Below, piece by piece: positions 57,770 through 64,000 of a stretch of DNA of 64,000 nt (its first letter is position 1; every line of letters begins with the position of its first letter). The stretch is from Polydactylus sextarius (lineage: Eukaryota > Chordata > Actinopteri > Polynemidae): the NCBI GenBank assembly GCA_016801845.1, contig CM028916.1, positions 13,575,514 to 13,639,513 on the forward strand, in the 5' to 3' direction. Below the pieces are notes generated by a model, which was not told where the DNA came from, did not search any database, and saw only the letters and a program-made list of their open reading frames with translations. A program made the translations under genes and the position numbers.

Positions 57770-57960
57770 GACTGTACCCGTTGATTTATTAGTCCCTCAT
57801 TTAAGAATGAGGCTGCAGATCTAACGTAAATCCATTCAGCTGGAGAGGCCACGAGCCACCCCGCAGGGCGGCGATGAATGATTTCTGCGCCGCCTGTACC
57901 CAATATGCCTTTTGTCAAAGCCCTTGATCTTATACTCATTAGAGAAAACAGGGCTGTAAA
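57770..57960. promoter_or_regulatory. Candidate conserved non-coding element
   Basis: Includes CCTCATTTAAGAATGAGG (7-bp arms), GGCGGCGATGAATGATTTC and TTTGTCAAAGCCCTTGATC (TCF/LEF-like). Balanced composition, no repeat. Confidence 0.33.
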
Positions 57961-58532
57961 AAGCAAAGACCGGAATCATATGGATCACAAAAGCATCACA
58001 TCACCAAATGCTGCCGTTGCCAGGCCTCTTTTCTTGCTGTGAAACACAACACATACAGTATGTGGTGTTAACCAACAGCCACAAAACTCACCTAAAAGCA
58101 TACTTAAAGTCATTTTCTGCTTTGATCTAACACAGCGTGGTATTATGACGTGTATTTAAGTAAATTATGTAATTTTCAGAAATACAGCTTTAAGAGCTAA
58201 AACAGAATTCTAAATGGTATGTGATTATGGGTGGTGATGTGCCGTGTTGTGACTGTAAACACATTTCTGACAAAGATGGCATCCAAAGAGCAAAACTCCA
58301 CTTGGTCATGCCATCTAGACCAAGTACATAATATACAATGAGGAACATTGGTGCTATTAAAGATCAAACAGCACAATGTTTTGTAATGGATGTTCACATA
58401 TTGGCTTTAAAAAAAAAATGTCCATTTCTATGGGGTGTGGCCAGAACAATACATCAATTACTGGCTTCCTCTTAAGGAAAAAAAGGTTTGTAAAAGGCAG
58501 TAATCCATCAAGTTATTTTAAACAAACCAATC

Positions 58533-58559
58533 AATGTTGGTTTGTTTCAAACCAACATT
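58533..58559. repeat. Perfect 12-bp inverted repeat, 3-base loop
   Basis: AATGTTGGTTTG and CAAACCAACATT flank TTT. No transposon family recognised. Confidence 0.8.
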
Positions 58560-60808
58560 CCTAATAATCAAAAAGTTTAAGAGAAAAGCTTAAGAGAAAA
58601 GCTAAAACCAAAACTGAATGTTGGGATTTAAATGTGTCTAATGGCCAGAGACACTGCTGCAAATGAATATTAATGTTACATATGTACATTTACTGATATG
58701 TATGTGTACAAAAAAAGATAATATAATACTTTCAGTAAATCTTAGTAGCTTGTTGTGATGTTTTGTTCTTTGCACCAAAATCTGTGAATGAAGGCATAAC
58801 AATAGAAACTAATAACGTCAGACTGCGTGATAACTATTTGATTGATGATTCAGAAGTACTTGACTGATGAATAACCTAAAAAAAAACATCTTTTGTGTAT
58901 CACAAATTCAAAAAGTGCAAACATGATTTAGATTCTAGGTCATCATGAATTATACAGACAAGTTCAGAAGATTTCGCTGCAAAGTAACTAAAGTTCACAG
59001 GGCTAAGTACATAAAAAATTAAAGACAGGTTTGATATTTATCTCACCCTTTGGTCAACCCTTTCAAAAATATGTTGCCACACACTTGGTGGGAGTAGTTC
59101 TTCTAAAACGTGTTCACTGCCCAAACTGTCATGTATCATACCCACTGAAAGTATTTAATTTCCATTACACATATGCTTTTAGATATTGTTTAGATGTGGC
59201 TGCCCATAATCCTAACCCACTGCCCATGTCAATGTGTTGACAGAGAGTAATTAAGTGATGTAAACAAAGTCCAAATCACTCTGCAGGTGTCAAGTGGAGC
59301 TTCAAACCTGCACCGCTCACCCACGACTGCAGGGATCTCCATCGGTCCAACGAGTTGAGTCAGAGCTGAAGGGTCGTAGGTGTTTGCTTTTTGAGTGACA
59401 CGACACATTAGCCCGCGCAAATGTCAAATAATCAGGCTGGTGCAGATGCTGAATGAGAAATCGCAAATGAAGTTGATGACTCATGTTTTATCATATTATA
59501 TCTTGCCAAGCATTAAATCAACCATGTTAAGACTAATACCATAAAAGACACCTTAAATAACATCTGAATCAAGTCCAGAGTGTCCCACAGATGGGACTTC
59601 ACTGAATGTATTAATCCTATCTTCATATATTGAGGTAAACCCCCATAACACTTAATGTAAATGCACAACAACCCACAAATATGGTTCTCAGTTTCACTCA
59701 CTCACTGGATTCTTTCACCACTTCAAAAACAAGACCCTCCCTTTAAATAAAAGGTAATTGCTATAGGTTTCACCACATGGGCCACAAAATACGAGAATAC
59801 AAGTCTTTGAAATGGTGAGTTTTCAGGTACGTCAGATGACTGAATCACTCGCATGTTAGCTCAAATTACAAACTCGCAGCCGGTTTGTGATACATGGTGG
59901 GTTTTCCTTTCAAGTGTGGCTACAACTGAATACTGCTCTATTTCCACTGACACCATGCTGCCTCTGATCATATGCATGTTGACTGCAACACACACAATTC
60001 ATAGCAGCAGAGACTCCGAGCTGACCTGCAAAACTGTGTCCTGCTCCTGAGTCCAGGCTATAAAAGAAACTGCATTACTGAGCTAATATTATGTGCTTAG
60101 TATGTGTTTTCATGCAGATGATTGGAGAGATATTTCCAGTTGTCACATTATGCTACTGTAGTCTTTTTGCAGCTCCTGATTAGTTTTGTTCGCGTTCTAA
60201 CTCTTACTGTCACTCATCCCATACAATTGCTTAAAGCAGCGTTGCCCTGACATTATGGAAATTCTACATACAGTAAGATGAGTGTCTAACACAGAAGCGG
60301 GGCCAAAATGTACACAATAATTACATGGCTGGCGTAGCAAGAGAAGAGGAACAAGCAGACTGGGCAAATTGCTATGTGTGATCAGTGGCAGGGAAGTAGG
60401 CCAGCTCAAAGGATGGCAAACCCATCTGGAATCCTGTCTGGTGGTTATCACTATGAGCAATCCCCCATGCTCCAAAAGATCCAGAAAAATTTATGGTCCT
60501 CAGATCGCTTCAATACGTCATCAGTGTTGCCCTGCTTATAATCTGCCCTGGGCTATATGTGCTGTTCCTTTCGCAGAGCATATGTCAGAAATAATAACAT
60601 CTATTCAGCACATAAACCAAAGGGTAATGTTCAAGTGATTTGCACTCTATCCCTCAACAGATTAGAACCCAAAATCAGCCAAATCAACGCATTAGGAGGC
60701 TTATGGGTAGGATTGGCTTCTTGTATATTGAGAAAAGGTCTTTTATCAAGTCAGAAAGTTAAAAGTCTTTGAGCGTTTAAGCTCACGGAAGTAAAATATT
60801 ATGGCACT

Positions 60809-60827
60809 TCTTTTTTTTTTTTTTTTT
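60809..60827. repeat. Poly(T) tract
   Basis: Nineteen or so consecutive T. Confidence 0.8.
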
Positions 60828-63800
60828 GTTACATGAGTCTCACGGTACTTGCTGTTATACACAACATCAACAATACACAGGCATTAACGCTACTGGACTG
60901 CTGACCGCAACTGTTTTATATAAATATATAAATACAGAGGGTAAAAGAGCAGCAATGTCAGAGCAGAAGTAAGGTGTGTATGCATGCTATTGAGTGTGTG
61001 CTCATAATGTCCTGTGTTTGTGAGGCTTACCTGCAGATGATGTTGGAAATCCATCAAGATGGTCCGGTGGCGGCGAGGGCACAAGGGAGAAGAAAGAAAG
61101 AAAATCAATTAGAGGTTCAATACCTGTTAAATTGAAATTAAATCAGCTCAGACTTCAGGGGTTACTGTGAGACAACATCTTCCATTATGAATAAATGATA
61201 TCTATTTGTATATACATATGTTTACGCTAATCTAACAGTACATGACCTCAGAGCCTAAATGCTGACGTACACAGTCCTAACCCCAAGGGTTTGTGATTAA
61301 GTACAAAGAAATCCAAACATCCGACTTTTAAGTATAGACTTTAATGAACATGCCTGATACTGTGCCAAATAAGGAGAGTTACTTTTTAAGGCGACGCTGT
61401 CACCATCAATCAATTTTCTTGTCATCGTTTATTCACATTCCTTCAAACGTTTGACACTTTTCAGGATAACTTCATAACAAACTCAGATAAGTTTTGTTTC
61501 ATTAATGAAGAAATAATCAGCGTCTTGATTTGACAGTTTACTTTGTTGACAGTTTGTTGATACTTGCTTGTGACACTCCAATCTGTCTCAAGGTAACTCA
61601 ATAAAGCTGTTGTATAATGTTTCTCAAAATATTAAATGAATAATTTATGAAATCAACACAAGGAGACACATGTCAGGATAAGATTCATCCACATCTGGTT
61701 GACATTTGCCCATTTTGGAAAAAAGATGTCACATTAAAGCTTAATGATTGAACCTTTTCCAATGCAGGCATTGCTGGCTTTTGTTAAAGTGAGAGATTTA
61801 AGCACCATTAAATGAGAATCCAACATTCATCCATAAGCTTTATTTTTTGACTAAATTTGCCATCAGATGATGAGATCTTCCTTATTGAGTTTAGATCATC
61901 TTTGGTTGTGCTGTTCGAGCTCCACTCCACATAATCTGCTGACTCGCAGATGCTTAATTGAGTTAGTTGAACCCCCTTCCCCCCTCCTCTTCTGCTTCCA
62001 TCTGACCTTACAGAGACAGGCCTGACATGCAAAGAAAACTCAAGGGAAACGTTTCCTAACAGTGAGTATGTCAAAACATTTTCCTTGTCACCTCCCTGCA
62101 TTTTACAGCAATTTTTTGTCCATTCAGAGTCACTCAGGCCTGGCAGACTAAATATTAAACCCAGTACCAAGTTCAAGGCAACCTTTATCTAAACAATAAC
62201 ACCAACAGTACAAGTACACATACAGAGAGGAAACTATGCTTCTCTACTGAATGAATGTGCAGGTTTTTTAACATTACATAACATTCTGATCGTTGAAAAT
62301 CAGCTCCATAAAAGCCTCCATGGACACACACAAAAAATGGTGGTTAGAGTGGGTGTTATTTTCTCCAGATGGACTCGAAGGAACAAATTATCCAAGATGT
62401 TCATGTAGACTAGAGCTCTGTAGAAACTACCAAATACACTGAACTGCTTCCATGTTGAGGGAAAAAATTAATGTGTGTGTTGCTTCTTCTTCTTGGTTCC
62501 ACTGTATGTCCAATAACTCATAGTCATCCCAAACCACTCCATGTTTGGCTGTGCAGCAGCAGCCATCTCTATCCTTGAGGCAGTGCAGGCCGAGGTGTTG
62601 CGCTGCTCAGCGCGGGTCATATGCAACCAGAAGAATTTTCAGTGAGTCATCGACATACCAGGTAATTTACACAGCGGATAATATAAAATCTTGTTTAGTT
62701 CGACCAACAACCATGTGCATGCATCCTCAGACACTGAAAATATACGTGCAACATTCCACAAAAATAAAAGATGCAGAATAAAACAAAACCTAATAGTATT
62801 GGAAGCCTTAGTCCTAGATACTAGCTACTTTCTCAGTTATCTATCTTTCTATATAATGTCACAGATGGGTGATAAATCCTAAATCATCTCATCGATTAAT
62901 CAAACAGTAAAAAAATAATCAAGTTGGATAAAAAACTGCCTACATACTGCATCACATTCAATGACAGCATTTCCCTGCCTATGCTTTGCATGCTCCATCT
63001 CCGTGCGACTAAAAACAGAACTAAATGGATAAAGAAAGTGAATGAATCAATGTTAGCGGTTGACTGAAAGTCTGAAATTTCTCTTGCATGTGATTGCACA
63101 GAGTGCACTACTGCAAACAAACCTTTGTCTTAGCAAACAAATACTGTGTAGGATTATCCCATCAATCCAAATATAGAAGACCAGTAGCTGTGGCTCAGAC
63201 AGCCTCAGGTCGACCTGCCCTCCGGGTGCTCTATCTGATGAGATGTGATCCCGTCGTTGTCAGAAATAAGGATGTCTAGTCCTCGACCAGCTGCAAACAA
63301 AAGGGTCTAAGACAGCAGTCAGTACAATTCAGGGTCAATTATCTGCACAGAGGCTACCGAGATACTGAGAGGATAAAGTAAGAAAAGGGAAAAAAATGTG
63401 GTTATAATCCTAGAAAATGGTTCAGATTGATTCTGCCAGATGTGTGGTGTTAAGAGGCTTTCTACACAGCAAACCAACCCCCACAACCCCAATTCCTGAC
63501 CCTCCGTCACAACATGACACTGTTCCAATACCTCGACCGAGAAACTAACCGAAAAAAATGCCACTGCATCAATCTCCTCAAGCTACTGCTCTCAACAGAC
63601 CCCTATCCAGGTCAGGGCAGAAAGGCCTGCCTGTGGGGACGTTCACACATCCAGAAAACACCACAAACACACTCACGCAAAGCTACTCCAGCCACCTACT
63701 AGAGTTACATAACATGCTCCTGCCTACCCATCCACCAGCAGATCTGCACTACACTCAGCCACCAACAGAGATGCATCATCATAGTGAGTACACTGCAAAA

Positions 63801-64000
63801 GTAAAACAATTTACTTCCCAATCTCTGTGGCCGGAGGACTCATTACAGACATTAGGACATGTGATTTCAGTCAGATGGACTTTTTCCCAAACGTGACATC
63901 TGACGATCGAAGAGGGTGAGCATGGCCAAAGGATCTGTTTTCAAAATCAATCATACTCAGGATCTCACTTGCCAGACCACTAAGGGTAGGGTCCTATTTA

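Larger units (their letters stand above)
52361..64000. other. Upstream region with no supported gene, part 3
   Basis: No coding exon supported on either strand. A GC-richer block with an X-box (52405-52625), many GA/TC repeats (53450-54262, 57153-57173), a G-rich tract, an enhancer-like block (57770-57960), a short inverted repeat (58533-58559) and a possible non-coding exon end near 61030 are listed separately or in the findings. Confidence 0.5.

Overview
The window looks like a piece of a teleost (ray-finned fish) chromosome. One multi-exon gene lies on the minus strand, with introns of about 0.3 to 5.6 kb and consensus GT-AG splice sites. Many AC, GA, TA and homopolymer microsatellites are scattered through it, and little recognisable transposon sequence. 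No rRNA, tRNA, CRISPR array or prokaryote-like operon was seen. The organism call rests on this architecture and on vertebrate-type protein sequence; the species cannot be named.

The gene is agap3 (centaurin-gamma-3 / CRAG), a GTPase-like, PH, ArfGAP and ankyrin-repeat protein. It is read from high to low coordinates. Ten coding exons can be set to the base with compatible reading phases: 34921-36532, 29252-29310, 26956-27043, 23559-23644, 20822-20963, 19668-19802, 17187-17314, 16705-16860, then (skipping an alternative last exon) 11299-11382, 6733-6837 and 4704-4875 (eleven segments in all, ten joins). They encode a long N-terminal extension, the whole GTPase-like domain, the Ser/Thr-rich linker and the first half of the split PH domain. 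The rest of PH, the ArfGAP domain and the ankyrin repeats must lie beyond base 1. Wording such as DSFVNSQEW, GNLSSGKS, PPELQ, AAWVDAVVFVF, SISQRE and RIETIAAS fits AGAP3 better than AGAP1. The 4704-4875 exon is somewhat AGAP1-like.

Two parts of the gene are not the textbook full-length form. (1) 34921-36532 is a 537-codon exon whose donor phase and split Asp codon match the FVNSQEW exon exactly. It looks like an alternative long first exon, analogous to the long N-terminus of AGAP2/PIKE-L. The usual short AGAP3 first exon was not found in the window. (2) 14970-15104 is a 44-codon alternative last exon that joins in phase to the linker exon. It ends the protein before PH, ArfGAP and ANK, the layout described for the short CRAG splice form. 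A 3' UTR of about 2.6 kb with a polyadenylation signal near 12416 plausibly follows it.

Region by region: 1-4703 is the partial downstream intron; 4704-36532 is the gene body; 36533-64000 (27 kb) has no gene I can support and is either 5' flank or a first intron. Several AT-rich, homeodomain-site-rich blocks look like conserved non-coding elements. AGAP3 sits beside the homeobox gene GBX1 in mammals, so bystander regulatory elements would be expected, but conservation could not be tested here. Other signals include three good CTCF-type motifs, two palindromic RFX X-boxes, a 22-bp perfect inverted repeat and several G-quadruplex-prone tracts. Nothing in the window supports a wholly new biological system.
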